Counted from the stretch's first letter, positions 1-7,829 are shown. The stretch: DNA of 25,795 nucleotides from JACMOY01 sp038322575 (GCA_038322575.1 JBBQGB010000048.1:1-25795), one strand, 5' to 3'. Program-made: numbers and translations. The notes: generated from the letters alone by a model not told the origin.

Positions 1-346
1 GGTAGATCATCACGTCGTCACCGACCTCGGCGGTCTCGCCGATGACCACGCCCATCCCGTGGTCGATGAAGAACCGCCGGCCGATCACCGCGCCGGGATG
101 GATCTCGATCCCGGTCAGCGCGCGGTTCAGCTGTGACAGCACGCGAGCCGGCAGTCGCAGGCCGGGCGTGGCCCACATCCGGTGCGCCACCCGGTGGATC
201 CAGATCGCGTGCAGGCCGGGGTAGCACAGCGCGAGCTCGATCCTGCTGCGGGCGGCCGGGTCTCGGCGTCCGGCGGCGTCCAGGTCCTCGGCGAGGCGGC
301 TGCGCACGGACGTCGGGCTCGGCGATCGTGCGACGTGCAGGGCCAT
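1..346 (-). CDS. cysE: Serine O-acetyltransferase CysE, C-terminal part cut off by window edge
   Basis: CysE transfers an acetyl group from acetyl-CoA to L-serine to make O-acetylserine, the substrate of the neighbouring cysteine synthase, in the cytoplasm. The visible 115 residues begin MALHVARSPSPT. They contain the family's helical segment (HAIWIHRVAHRMW) followed by the start of the left-handed beta-helix (GIEIHPGAVIGRRFFIDHG, then GVVIGETAEVGDDV). The His-Gly pair of FIDHG is the family's catalytic region. The ATG at 346 lies 2 bases after the stop codon of cysK, so the two genes form one operon with cysK first. The rest of the hexapeptide repeat domain lies beyond base 1. The family call is firm; only the C-terminus is unseen. 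Confidence 0.95.
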   Translation of the reverse strand, partial: MALHVARSPSPTSVRSRLAEDLDAAGRRDPAARSRIELALCYPGLHAIWIHRVAHRMWATPGLRLPARVLSQLNRALTGIEIHPGAVIGRRFFIDHGMGVVIGETAEVGDDVMIY

Positions 347-348
347 CC

Positions 349-1278
349 TCAGTCCATGAGGTCGCTGTAGAGGATGGTCGACAGGTAGCGCTCACCGAAG
401 CTGGGGATGATCACGACGATGGTCTTGCCTGCGTTCTCGGGACGCTGCGCGACGTCGACCGCGGCCTTGATCGCCGTCCCGGCGGACAGGCCCACGAGCA
501 GGCCCTCCTCCGCGGCGGCGCGACGAGCCCACTTCACCGACTCCTCCGCGTTGACGTCGATGACCTCGTCGTACACCGTCGTGTCGAGGATCTCGGGGAC
601 GAAGTTCGCGCCCAGACCCTGGATCTTGTGCGGGCCGGGCTGTCCACCGTTGAGGATCGGCGACTCGGCCGGCTCGACCGCGATGACCTGGACGCCGGGC
701 TTCTTCTCCTTGAGCACCTGCCCGACCCCGGTGATGGTGCCCCCGGTGCCGATGCCGGCGACGAGGATGTCGACCGTGCCGTCGGTGTCGGCCCAGATCT
801 CCTCGGCCGTCGTGCGTCGGTGGATCGCCGGGTTGGCCTCGTTGGCGAACTGACGGGCCATGACGGCGCCGCGCTCGGCGCCGATCTCGTTGGCCTTGGC
901 GACCGCGCCCGACATGCCGCCGCTGCCCGGGGTGAGGATCAGCTCGGCGCCGAACGCGCGCAGCAGGGCGCGGCGCTCCTTGCTCATCGTCTCGGGCATC
1001 GTCAGGACGACCTTGTACCCACGGGCGGCGCCGACCATCGCAAGGGCGATCCCGGTGTTGCCGCTGGTGGCCTCGACGATCGTGCCACCCGGCTTGAGCT
1101 GACCCGACGCCTCTGCGGCGTCGATGATCGCCACGCCGATGCGGTCCTTGACGCTGTTGGCCGGGTTGTAGAACTCCAGCTTCGCGAGCACGGTCGCACC
1201 CGCGCCGTCGGTGATCCGGTTGAGTCGGACCAGGGGGGTGTTACCGACCAGCGTGGTCACGTCGTCGTAGATGCGCAC
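349..1278 (-). CDS. cysK: Cysteine synthase A (O-acetylserine sulfhydrylase), PLP enzyme
   Basis: This enzyme makes L-cysteine from O-acetylserine and sulfide in the cytoplasm. From the chosen GTG at 1278 the protein is 309 residues, the usual family length. It begins VRIYDDVTTLVGNTPLVRLN. The PLP lysine is K44 in NPANSVKDR, the substrate loop TSGNTG follows, and the phosphate-binding glycine run is GIGTGGT. Upstream in-frame starts exist as far as 1362, but the GTG at 1278 has a GAGGTG ribosome site about 9 bases upstream and gives the N-terminus typical of actinobacterial CysK. It precedes cysE by 2 bases, and the two enzymes commonly form the cysteine synthase complex. It could be a cystathionine beta-synthase-like paralogue, but the CysE partner makes CysK much more likely. 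Confidence 0.96.
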   Translation of the reverse strand: MRIYDDVTTLVGNTPLVRLNRITDGAGATVLAKLEFYNPANSVKDRIGVAIIDAAEASGQLKPGGTIVEATSGNTGIALAMVGAARGYKVVLTMPETMSKERRALLRAFGAELILTPGSGGMSGAVAKANEIGAERGAVMARQFANEANPAIHRRTTAEEIWADTDGTVDILVAGIGTGGTITGVGQVLKEKKPGVQVIAVEPAESPILNGGQPGPHKIQGLGANFVPEILDTTVYDEVIDVNAEESVKWARRAAAEEGLLVGLSAGTAIKAAVDVAQRPENAGKTIVVIIPSFGERYLSTILYSDLMD

Positions 1279-1341
1279 GGTGCTGTTCACCTCATGGGGT
1301 AGTGGGACTCGGTCGGGCACAGCATGCACCGCGCCGTTCAC

Positions 1342-1370
1342 GGAACACCATCCCCGGCCCACCGTGTTCC
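1342..1370. promoter_or_regulatory. Inverted repeat upstream of cysK
   Basis: GGAACAC at 1342-1348 and GTGTTCC at 1364-1370 form a perfect 7-bp inverted repeat with a 15-bp spacer. It lies 64-92 bases upstream of the cysK start, in the leader or promoter region. It could be an operator for a dimeric sulfur regulator or a weak hairpin. No clear -10/-35 pair was found, so the role is inferred from position only. Confidence 0.3.
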
Positions 1371-1395
1371 AGCACGGATCGAGCGTCCGGATGAT

Positions 1396-1436
1396 GAGAC
1401 GACCCCGGTGCCCACCGTGGGCACCGGGGTCGTCTC
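1396..1436 (-). terminator. Strong hairpin terminator after the LPXTG protein gene
   Basis: Bases 1396-1414 pair perfectly with 1418-1436, a 19-bp GC-rich stem with a 3-base loop. It sits 9 bases past the stop codon at 1446 of the leftward LPXTG gene. There is no long U tract, as is common for terminators in high-GC actinobacteria. It separates that gene from the cysK-cysE operon. Confidence 0.85.
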
Positions 1437-1445
1437 ACGCGGGGG

Positions 1446-3749
1446 TCAGGAGTGCTCGCCCCGAGTCAGCCTCATCCGCTGAGCCGTGACCAGCCCGCCC
1501 GCGCCGAGCAGCAGCAGCAGCACCGCCGTGACGAGCAGGGGGGCGACGTCCGACCCCGTACGAGGAAGGCTGCCGCCACCACCGGACTGCGCCACCACGG
1601 CGTCGGTCGTGGTGGACGTGGTGCTCGACGAACCCGAACCCGTCGCGCTGCTCGGGGTGGCCGAGGCGTCGGCCGCCACCGTGAACGCGAACGTGCGGGT
1701 GGTCTCGGCGCCCTTGAAGTCGACCGTCACCGAGCCGTCGGCCTGGTCGCTCGGCACCACGAAGACGTACGCGATGGCGCCCTTCGCGTCGGCACTGACC
1801 TGGCCGATCTTCTCGCCGTCGACGACGACGTCGACCATCTCGTCAGCCGCGAAGCCCGAGGCGGTCAGGTTGAACGTGGTGCCCGGTGCCACGGTGGGGT
1901 TCTCCCCCACGTCCTTGCCACCGACGGTCGCGGTGACCGTCTCGGCCGCCGTGGTCGACGACGTCCCCGTGGGGGCCGTGGTCGGGGCGGTCGTGGTCGG
2001 GGCGGTCGTGGGAGCGGCGGTCGTGGGAGCGGCGGTCGTGGTGCCGGTCGGAGCAGGCGTCGTGGCCGTCCCCGTCGGGGCCGTGGTCGTCGCCGTCCCC
2101 GTGGCCGTCCCCGTCGCCGTCCCCGTCGGCTTCGCCGTCGTGGCGGTGCCGGTGGGGACCGTCGTCGCCGTGGTCGACGAGGTCGTGGTCGACGGTGTGG
2201 CGGTGGTCGACGGTGTGGCGGTGGTCGACGGGGTCGTGGTGGTCGTCGTCGTGGTGCTGGTCGCGGTGGTGGTCGTCGACGTCGTCGGCGTCGGGGTGAC
2301 CGGCGCCGAGTTGATGACGACCCCGACGCTGCCGGACGCGGACCCGTTGAACGCGGTTGCATCCGCCGGGACGAACGTGGCCGTGTAGCTGTAGGTGCCG
2401 GCCGGGACGTTGGTCAGCGTCTTGCTGGCCGAGCCGCCGCTGACCGACGCCGTGCCGAGCAGCGTCGAGCCCTCGCGGAACTCGATGGTGCCCGCCGCTG
2501 CGGGGGTGACGGTGGCGGTCAGCGCGATCGTGGCCGGAGCGGTGCCCGTGGTCGGGTTGGCCGCCAGTGACGTCGACGTGTTCACCGCCGGCGGCGCGTT
2601 CACGACGTACGGCACGGCGGCCGAGGTCGAGGGGGCGAAGGCGACCGTGTCGGTCGGGGTGAACGTCGCCGTGTAGGAGTAGGTGCCCGCGCCGAGCGCC
2701 GTGACGGTCTTCGTGGCGGTGCCGCCGCTGACGGCGGCGGTGCCGATCGACTGGCCGCCCTCGAAGAACTCGACCGAACCCGGCGTGCCGGTCGGCCCGA
2801 CGGTCGCGGTCAGGGTGGCGTCGTTGCCGGCGGTGCCGGGCGAGGCGGGTGAGATGGCCAGCGTGGTGCTGGTCGCCGTCCTGGCGGAGCCCACGGTGTA
2901 GGCGAGGGCCGACGAGGACGAGGCGGTGAACAGCGTGGTGTCGGTCGGCGTGAAGGCCGCCGCGTAGCTGTAGCTGCCGGCGGCGACGCCGGTGAGCGTC
3001 TTGGTCGCCACGCCGGAGGCGTTCGTCGCGACCGGGGCGCCCAGCGGCGTACCGCCCTCGGTGAACTGCACGGTGCCAGCTCCGGAGCGGGTCACCGTGG
3101 CGGTCAGGACGATGTCCTGCGGCGCCGTGCCGGGCGAGCTCGGGGAGGCGGCGATCGTGGTGGCGGTGGTCACCGGCCCGGCGGCGGGTGCGGGGTAGAC
3201 CTGCGCCCAGGCCCCGGTGACGGGGTCGACGCTGATCGTGGCCGCGGCATACAGCGACGTCTGGCTCAGCTTGAGCCGGATCTGGAACAGGTTGGTCAGG
3301 GTGCCGGTGTTTGCGGTGAAGTCCTTGGTGGCCGAGAAGATCCCCCGGGCCGTCGCGGTGTCCATCTGCGAGGCCGGGTTGGCCGAGGTGCCCACCGGCG
3401 CCGGCGCACCGGGCAGGGGGTAGATCGTGTTGCGGCTGAGCTGGGTGCCCGGGAACAGGCCGGTCGGCTGGTTGGGCTGCGGGGCGTACAGGAAGATGCC
3501 CGCGATCGAGTTGACGGCGCCGGCCGGCTTGGCGGCGTCGGCCACGACGTACTTGGGTGACTGGTTGCTGTTGCCGTCACCGGAGGTCACGACGTTGCCG
3601 GTCGCGTCGTAGAAGGTGACCGTCGCGAACGCGTCCGGGTCCGGGTCGTACGGGGGGGTCGCGGCAAGCGCGCTGGATGCGCCTACGAGGGTCATGGCGC
3701 TGACGAGAACGCCGACGGCGCCCCCAGCGATCCAACGAGAGATGGTCAT
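1446..3749 (-). CDS. LPXTG-anchored Ig-repeat surface protein
   Basis: A 767-residue secreted surface protein. Residues 1-29 are a Sec signal peptide ending ALA before ATPPYD. Residues 30-188 form an uncharacterised domain almost identical to the start of the WxL-like protein at 5922-7649. Three Ig-like repeats (bacterial Ig type 3 style, with EFxEG and YSYTATFTPTD motifs) span about 191-286, 287-383 and 384-480. A Thr/Pro/Ala linker (481-602) and one more beta-rich domain (603-692) lead to the sorting signal LPRTG at 728-732, a hydrophobic helix and a basic tail. This layout predicts covalent attachment to peptidoglycan by a sortase and a role in adhesion or surface structure. The ATG at 3749 has a GGAAGGA ribosome site, so the longer open frame to 3884 is not used. 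No active sortase gene is visible in the window. Confidence 0.9.
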   Translation of the reverse strand: MTISRWIAGGAVGVLVSAMTLVGASSALAATPPYDPDPDAFATVTFYDATGNVVTSGDGNSNQSPKYVVADAAKPAGAVNSIAGIFLYAPQPNQPTGLFPGTQLSRNTIYPLPGAPAPVGTSANPASQMDTATARGIFSATKDFTANTGTLTNLFQIRLKLSQTSLYAAATISVDPVTGAWAQVYPAPAAGPVTTATTIAASPSSPGTAPQDIVLTATVTRSGAGTVQFTEGGTPLGAPVATNASGVATKTLTGVAAGSYSYAAAFTPTDTTLFTASSSSALAYTVGSARTATSTTLAISPASPGTAGNDATLTATVGPTGTPGSVEFFEGGQSIGTAAVSGGTATKTVTALGAGTYSYTATFTPTDTVAFAPSTSAAVPYVVNAPPAVNTSTSLAANPTTGTAPATIALTATVTPAAAGTIEFREGSTLLGTASVSGGSASKTLTNVPAGTYSYTATFVPADATAFNGSASGSVGVVINSAPVTPTPTTSTTTTATSTTTTTTTTPSTTATPSTTATPSTTTSSTTATTVPTGTATTAKPTGTATGTATGTATTTAPTGTATTPAPTGTTTAAPTTAAPTTAPTTTAPTTAPTGTSSTTAAETVTATVGGKDVGENPTVAPGTTFNLTASGFAADEMVDVVVDGEKIGQVSADAKGAIAYVFVVPSDQADGSVTVDFKGAETTRTFAFTVAADASATPSSATGSGSSSTTSTTTDAVVAQSGGGGSLPRTGSDVAPLLVTAVLLLLLGAGGLVTAQRMRLTRGEHS
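3188..3650. repeat. 463-bp repeat, copy 1 (paired with 7082-7544)
   Basis: This segment encodes the shared N-terminal domain of the LPXTG protein. It aligns without gaps to 7082-7544 at an offset of 3894. By hand count there are about 22 differences, roughly 95% identity. Similarity drops sharply on both sides, into the signal peptides and the first Ig repeats. Duplication followed by gene conversion, or strong purifying selection, would explain it. Confidence 0.9.
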
Positions 3750-3816
3750 TCGTGTCCTTCCACGGAGTGTGACGAGCGAGCCAAGACTCGGGGGGTGTCG
3801 TGGACGCAGGCCGTTC

Positions 3817-3849
3817 CCGTCGCGAACCCCGGACATCGGTCGGGTGAAC
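3817..3849 (-). promoter_or_regulatory. Candidate Pho-box-like 11-bp repeats upstream of the LPXTG gene
   Basis: Read on the minus strand, this is three 11-base units, the first starting GTTCACCC and the third GTTCGCG. The actinobacterial PhoP box is built of 11-bp direct repeats starting GTTCACC. The site is 68-100 bases upstream of the ATG at 3749. A similar 33-base arrangement lies upstream of the pst operon at 18750-18782, with 20 of 33 bases the same. Short motifs occur by chance in GC-rich DNA, so this is tentative. Confidence 0.3.
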
Positions 3850-3864
3850 GCGAGACGACGCCGG

Positions 3865-5817
3865 CTACGAACTGTCGCGAGCACCCCTTTTGCGTCTCAG
3901 CAGGAACCCGCTGACCGCCAGCAGCAGGGCCACGGCGACGACGACCGGCCATCGGTTGCCGCCGCCGGACGAGGACACCTGGCGGGCGGGGCTCGCTGCC
4001 GTGACGGCCACGGATCCGGCGTCCGCCGTGGGCGACGCGGTCGACGTGGTGGCAGGCGGAGACGGCGTCCGAGTGACGGCGGCGCCTGCGGACGCGGTGT
4101 CGGTGGGCGTGGCCGATGTCGGGGCGGACGTGGGGCGCGCCGTGGCACGGGGCGCGGTCTTTGCCGGCGCCGTCGTGGGGAGCCCGAGCAGGCGCACCAC
4201 CGACGTCGCCGTCCCAGCGCCGCACACGTCACCCGCGGCCGGGCCGACCTGCACCCACCGGTCACCGGACACCCGCAGGCTCGTCGCGGAGTAGGCCGAC
4301 GTGTTCGTCGGGGCACCTGCGGCCCGCAGGTAGATCCGCAGCTGCACCAGGCCGTCCCACAGGGCGGGATAGCCGTTCAGGAAGGTCTGCAGCGTCGCGT
4401 CCCGCGGCAGGATCTCGACCGCGGGGTGCGCCTTGTCCGTGAACCGGGACAGCGCCGTCAGTCCCTGGCCGCTCCACTCCCCCGGCAGGGCACCGCGTCG
4501 TGGCTGGAAGGCGAACAGGCCAGCCGCGCCCGTCTCACCGTCGTAGGGCGCCTGCGCCGCACCGCCACCGACGACCGACGCAGCGAGCGCGGTGCTGATG
4601 CCGCCGGCGGTGACGGGGCGCCCAGCGCCGTCGCACAACGTGATGCCGCCCGTGGCGGCCGTGTCCGCGTAGGGGGTGTCGGCGGCGTGGGCTGCGGTCG
4701 CCCCGCTGACGAGCGCGGCGACGGCGAGCGTCGCCGACACGCCGAGCCGTCTGGCTCGACGCTCCCCGACGACGACGGGGCGGTCGGTGTCGACAGGCGG
4801 GGCTGGGGGCCGACGGCAACGACGCGCCCGCCGGGACAGCGAGCCGGTCACCAACCCCAGCAGCAGCAGCGACGCGAGCGATGTCCACGGGACGGCCCAG
4901 AACGTGGCGGTGCCGGTGTAGGTGCGCAGGCCGCTCACCTGGTCACCCACCTGGACAAGCGGGATGACCGAGACCTCCGCCCGCTCGCGGATGAGGGGGA
5001 GGGTCTTGGCCACCACGGTGGTGACCTCGGCCGACCCACCAGGCAGCAGCAGCCCCAGGTCGACGATCGCCGCCGATGGCTGACCCGATCCCAGCAGGCC
5101 TCGCACGACGACGCGCTGACGGCCGCCGAGGTTGATGTTGCCGGTGTTGGTCACGGTGTACGTGATGGTGGAACGCCCGCGCCCCAGCGGGTTCCAGGTG
5201 CCCCGGTAGTCGGCGCGCACCGGGTTCACCGTCAACCCCGGGCGCTGCGGTCCACTGACCCGGACGAACACGCGTGCGGCGACCCGCTGGTCGAGGATGA
5301 CGTTCGCGCCGTCCTTGGCCTTGCTCGCCGTGGCGAGCGAGACGATCACCCCGCCGGTGTGGTCACCGGGTTGGGCGTCGGCCGGCACGCGCAGGAGGAG
5401 GGGGAGCACCACCGTCCCTCGGGCCGCGACCCGGACCGAGCCGTCGAACCCCCTGCCCCCGACGGTGAACCACCGTCCCACGTCGCGGGGGCGCGTCGCC
5501 CGCGCCAGCAGCCCGAAGTCACCGTTGGCGGAGTTGACGGCGTCGGTCGCGTAGACCTGGAACGTCACGGGGGTGGTCGAGAGGTTGCGCACCGCGACCT
5601 GGTCGGTGAGCCGCGCACCGGGCGTCACGCCGTACCGGTAGGCGGGTCTGCCGTCGATCGTGCCCCGGGTGGCGGGTTGCAGGCCGAACGCGACCCTCCC
5701 GGCGGTCCGGGGGTCGGGCTTGGGCGTGTCGGCGGCCTGCGCCGGACCCGCGGCGGCGATCACCCCCACCACGGCCATGACGCCGGCGGCGACCCAGTGG
5801 GTGAGGCGACCTGACAT
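3865..5817 (-). CDS. Two-module DUF916 (WxL-interacting-type) membrane protein with internal signal-like helix
   Basis: A 650-residue envelope protein. Residues 1-29 are a signal peptide (AGPAQA|AD). Residues 38-300 match the DUF916 / WxL-interacting pattern: FGLQPA near 44, Pro-Gly before DQVAVRN, VYATDAV, DVGRWFTV, VPADAQPGDHTGGV and TVTNTGN. A membrane helix at about 307-328 is followed by an Arg-rich cytoplasmic loop (329-358). A second signal-like helix (359-378, ending AHA|AD) opens a second outside module at 379-545. That module resembles the ectodomain of the two neighbouring surface proteins. A Pro/Thr linker, a helix at 622-640 and a basic tail end the protein. The topology is consistent throughout, and no stop or well-placed start separates the halves (the codons for VVV at 348-350 are GTC). 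Signal peptidase could still split the product in two. The ribosome site is weak; 104 bases separate it from the WxL-like gene. Confidence 0.82.
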   Translation of the reverse strand: MSGRLTHWVAAGVMAVVGVIAAAGPAQAADTPKPDPRTAGRVAFGLQPATRGTIDGRPAYRYGVTPGARLTDQVAVRNLSTTPVTFQVYATDAVNSANGDFGLLARATRPRDVGRWFTVGGRGFDGSVRVAARGTVVLPLLLRVPADAQPGDHTGGVIVSLATASKAKDGANVILDQRVAARVFVRVSGPQRPGLTVNPVRADYRGTWNPLGRGRSTITYTVTNTGNINLGGRQRVVVRGLLGSGQPSAAIVDLGLLLPGGSAEVTTVVAKTLPLIRERAEVSVIPLVQVGDQVSGLRTYTGTATFWAVPWTSLASLLLLGLVTGSLSRRARRCRRPPAPPVDTDRPVVVGERRARRLGVSATLAVAALVSGATAAHAADTPYADTAATGGITLCDGAGRPVTAGGISTALAASVVGGGAAQAPYDGETGAAGLFAFQPRRGALPGEWSGQGLTALSRFTDKAHPAVEILPRDATLQTFLNGYPALWDGLVQLRIYLRAAGAPTNTSAYSATSLRVSGDRWVQVGPAAGDVCGAGTATSVVRLLGLPTTAPAKTAPRATARPTSAPTSATPTDTASAGAAVTRTPSPPATTSTASPTADAGSVAVTAASPARQVSSSGGGNRWPVVVAVALLLAVSGFLLRRKRGARDSS

Positions 5818-5892
5818 GAGCGTGGTGTCCGTTCGTCGGGATCGGTGGATCCGTGGTGCCACGAACCGGAGAGCGGACCGAGCGCGAGGCCC

Positions 5893-5923
5893 GATCCGCC
5901 CTCCGGCACAGGTGGAGCGGATC
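5893..5923 (-). other. Small hairpin at the end of the WxL-like gene
   Basis: GATCCGC at 5893-5899 pairs with GCGGATC at 5917-5923, overlapping the stop codon of the WxL-like gene at 5922-5924. It may reduce readthrough into the DUF916 gene or protect the upstream message. The stem is only 7 bp, so full termination is unlikely. Confidence 0.35.
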
Positions 5924-7649
5924 AGCCGATCGTGAAGGTGACCGTGCCGGTGTAGACACCAGCGGGGGTGCTGGTCGGGGCGTTCAGGGTGAACAGACCG
6001 TCGACGTAGACGGTGCCGGCACCCGCGGCAGCCCTGGCGAACTGCGAGACGCCGGCCAGCCCTGGCTTGGGGGCGGCGACGCTGTTGGCCGGGTTGTCGG
6101 TGGTGGTGACCGCCTGGAGGGCGTTCCCCCCGATGTACGAGGGCGTGACACCGGTGAAGCCGAGGTTCTTGGCCTCGATGAGCGCCGAACCCTTGGCGAA
6201 GTTGGTGGACTGCAGGCTCGCCGTCCAGGGCAGGTTGCCGGAGCGGGTGTCGGTGATGGTGATGCCCTTACCGGCGGGGTCCTGGCCCTTGAAGCTCTTG
6301 GCTCCGGTGCTCAGCTCGGTGGCGGTGGAGTTCAGGCTCATCGTCCCCAGGTCGAACGGGTTGGTCGCGGTGAACGGGGTGTCGATGAACAGGGTGCCGA
6401 CGGGCACCGTGACGACGAAGCCCTGCGGGTCGGTGCACTGTCCCGGTGCGGCGCAGGGGCTGCCTGCGGCCGGCTGGACGTTGACCGTGACGGGGGCCGA
6501 GGTGGCGCCGTTGAAGGACGTCGCGTCGGTGGGGACGAACTTGGCGGTGATCGACTTCGGGCCCTGGGTCAGGCTCGAGGTCGTCAGGCTGGCGGTGCCG
6601 CCGGCCGCTGCGACGGGGGCGCCGAGCGAGGTGGCGCCGTCGAAGAACTCGACCGTGCCGGGCACGTTCGCGCCGGCGATCTGGCCGATCGTCGCGGTGA
6701 AGGTGACCGGGCTACCGACTGCGGGTGCGGTGTTGCTGGCCGACACCGAGACCGAGGGCGTGGGCTTGGGCGTCTGGACGACGTAGAGCACTGCCGAGGA
6801 CGTGGAGCCGGCGATCACGGCCGGGTCGGTCGGGGTGAACGTCGCGGTGTAGCTGTAGCTGCCCGCGGCGACGCCGGTGAGCGACTTGGTGGCCACACCG
6901 GACGCGACCGGGCTGGTGCCGAGGGACGTAGCACCGTTGAAGAACTCGACCGTTCCTGCGACCGGCGTGCCGGCGGCGGTGGGAGCGACCGTTGCGGTCA
7001 GGGTCGGGTTGGCGGGCGCGTTGACCGGGCTGGCCGGTGACACGGCGAGGCTGGTGGTCGACCCGGGGGCGACGACCGGCGGTGCGGGGTAGACCTGCGC
7101 CCACGCCCCGGTGACGGGGTCGACGCTGATCGTGGTCGCGGCATACAGCGACGTCTGGCTCAGCTTGAGCCGGATCTGGAACAGGTTGGTCAGGGTGCCG
7201 GTGTTGGCGACGAAGTCCTTGGTGGCCGAGAAGATCCCCCGGGCCGTCGCGGTGTCCATCTGCGAGGCCGGGTTGGCCGAGGTGCCCACCGACGCCGGCG
7301 TCCCCGCCAGCGGGTACACCGTGTTCTTGCTCAGCTGGGTGCCCGGGAACAGGCCGGTCGGCTGGTTCGGCTGCGGGGCGTACAGGAAGATGCCCGCGAT
7401 CGAGTTGACGGCGCCGGCCGGCTTGGCGGCGTTGGCGACCACGTACTTGGGTGACTGGTTGCTGTTGCCGTCACCGGAGGTGACGACGTTGCCGGTCGCG
7501 TCGTAGAAGGTGACCGTCGCGAACGCGTCCGGGTCCGGGTCGTAGGGCGGGGTGACGGCAGCGGCGCTGGACGCACCGGCAGCCGCGATGACGCCGGCCA
7601 CGGCCAGGGTGGAGACCCCGGCGACGACCGACTTGAAGGAAACACGCAT
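5922..7649 (-). CDS. WxL-like secreted surface protein with Ig repeats
   Basis: A 575-residue secreted protein with no LPXTG and no C-terminal membrane helix. Residues 1-31 are a signal peptide. Residues 32-190 are the ectodomain shared with the LPXTG protein. Two Ig-like repeats follow at about 194-291 and 296-392 (GTVEFFNGATSLG, GTVEFFDGATSLG). Residues 393-575 resemble a WxL domain: a TDTRSGNLPWTASLQ segment near 467-480 holds a W-x-x-x-L version of the first motif, and AGVYTGTVTFTIG closes the protein where classic WxL domains carry a second W-x-L. WxL domains bind peptidoglycan non-covalently and associate with DUF916 proteins, which fits the next gene. The ATG at 7649 has an AGGGAG ribosome site. 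The WxL assignment rests on pattern and neighbour; a profile search would settle it. Confidence 0.8.
   Translation of the reverse strand: MRVSFKSVVAGVSTLAVAGVIAAAGASSAAAVTPPYDPDPDAFATVTFYDATGNVVTSGDGNSNQSPKYVVANAAKPAGAVNSIAGIFLYAPQPNQPTGLFPGTQLSKNTVYPLAGTPASVGTSANPASQMDTATARGIFSATKDFVANTGTLTNLFQIRLKLSQTSLYAATTISVDPVTGAWAQVYPAPPVVAPGSTTSLAVSPASPVNAPANPTLTATVAPTAAGTPVAGTVEFFNGATSLGTSPVASGVATKSLTGVAAGSYSYTATFTPTDPAVIAGSTSSAVLYVVQTPKPTPSVSVSASNTAPAVGSPVTFTATIGQIAGANVPGTVEFFDGATSLGAPVAAAGGTASLTTSSLTQGPKSITAKFVPTDATSFNGATSAPVTVNVQPAAGSPCAAPGQCTDPQGFVVTVPVGTLFIDTPFTATNPFDLGTMSLNSTATELSTGAKSFKGQDPAGKGITITDTRSGNLPWTASLQSTNFAKGSALIEAKNLGFTGVTPSYIGGNALQAVTTTDNPANSVAAPKPGLAGVSQFARAAAGAGTVYVDGLFTLNAPTSTPAGVYTGTVTFTIG
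7082..7544. repeat. 463-bp repeat, copy 2 (paired with 3188-3650)
   Basis: Encodes the shared N-terminal domain of the WxL-like protein and is about 95% identical by hand count to 3188-3650. The largest cluster of differences is around 7290-7335, where the two proteins read PLAGTPASVG and PLPGAPAPVG. Confidence 0.9.
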
Positions 7650-7674
7650 GACAGCTCCCTGAGGCAAGATGTGT

Positions 7675-7698
7675 CCGGGCCCGTTGACGCGGGCCCGG
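7675..7698 (-). promoter_or_regulatory. Leader hairpin ahead of the WxL-like gene
   Basis: A 9-bp perfect stem (7675-7683 with 7690-7698) and 6-base loop lie 26-49 bases upstream of the ATG at 7649, so probably in the 5' leader. The stem contains the self-complementary 8-mer CGGGCCCG twice. It could stabilise the message of an abundant surface protein or act as an operator. Confidence 0.4.
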
Positions 7699-7750
7699 TC
7701 GAGCAGTGGTTCCGTGCTGGCCGTGCGGATGAAGATCACTGCGATGGCGC

Positions 7751-7791
7751 AGGTCCGGTCGCCGGGGTCGTGGACCCCGGCGACCGGGCCT
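7751..7791 (-). terminator. Terminator after the secreted PstS-like protein gene
   Basis: Bases 7751-7769 pair with 7773-7791: 19 bp with one G-U pair and a 3-base loop. It lies 38 bases past the stop codon at 7830, ending the upstream unit and isolating the WxL-like gene as the start of a new one. Confidence 0.8.
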
Positions 7792-7829
7792 GTCTCGCGC
7801 CGGAGGGCGGGCGGGCAGGGCCCGCCGGG

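Noticed and set aside
1966..2290. Possible CRISPR or minisatellite from repetitive GTCGTGG-like DNA
   Set aside because: It is the coding sequence of a Thr/Pro/Ala linker; no regular repeat-spacer structure.
1452..2570. Long plus-strand open frame opposite the LPXTG gene
   Set aside because: It is Arg/Gly-rich low-complexity translation caused by the Thr-rich linker on the other strand; no domain or ribosome site.
3616..5814. 732-codon plus-strand open frame opposite the DUF916 gene
   Set aside because: The composition is typical of antisense frames in GC-rich DNA; the minus-strand protein has a signal peptide, domains and a matching neighbour.
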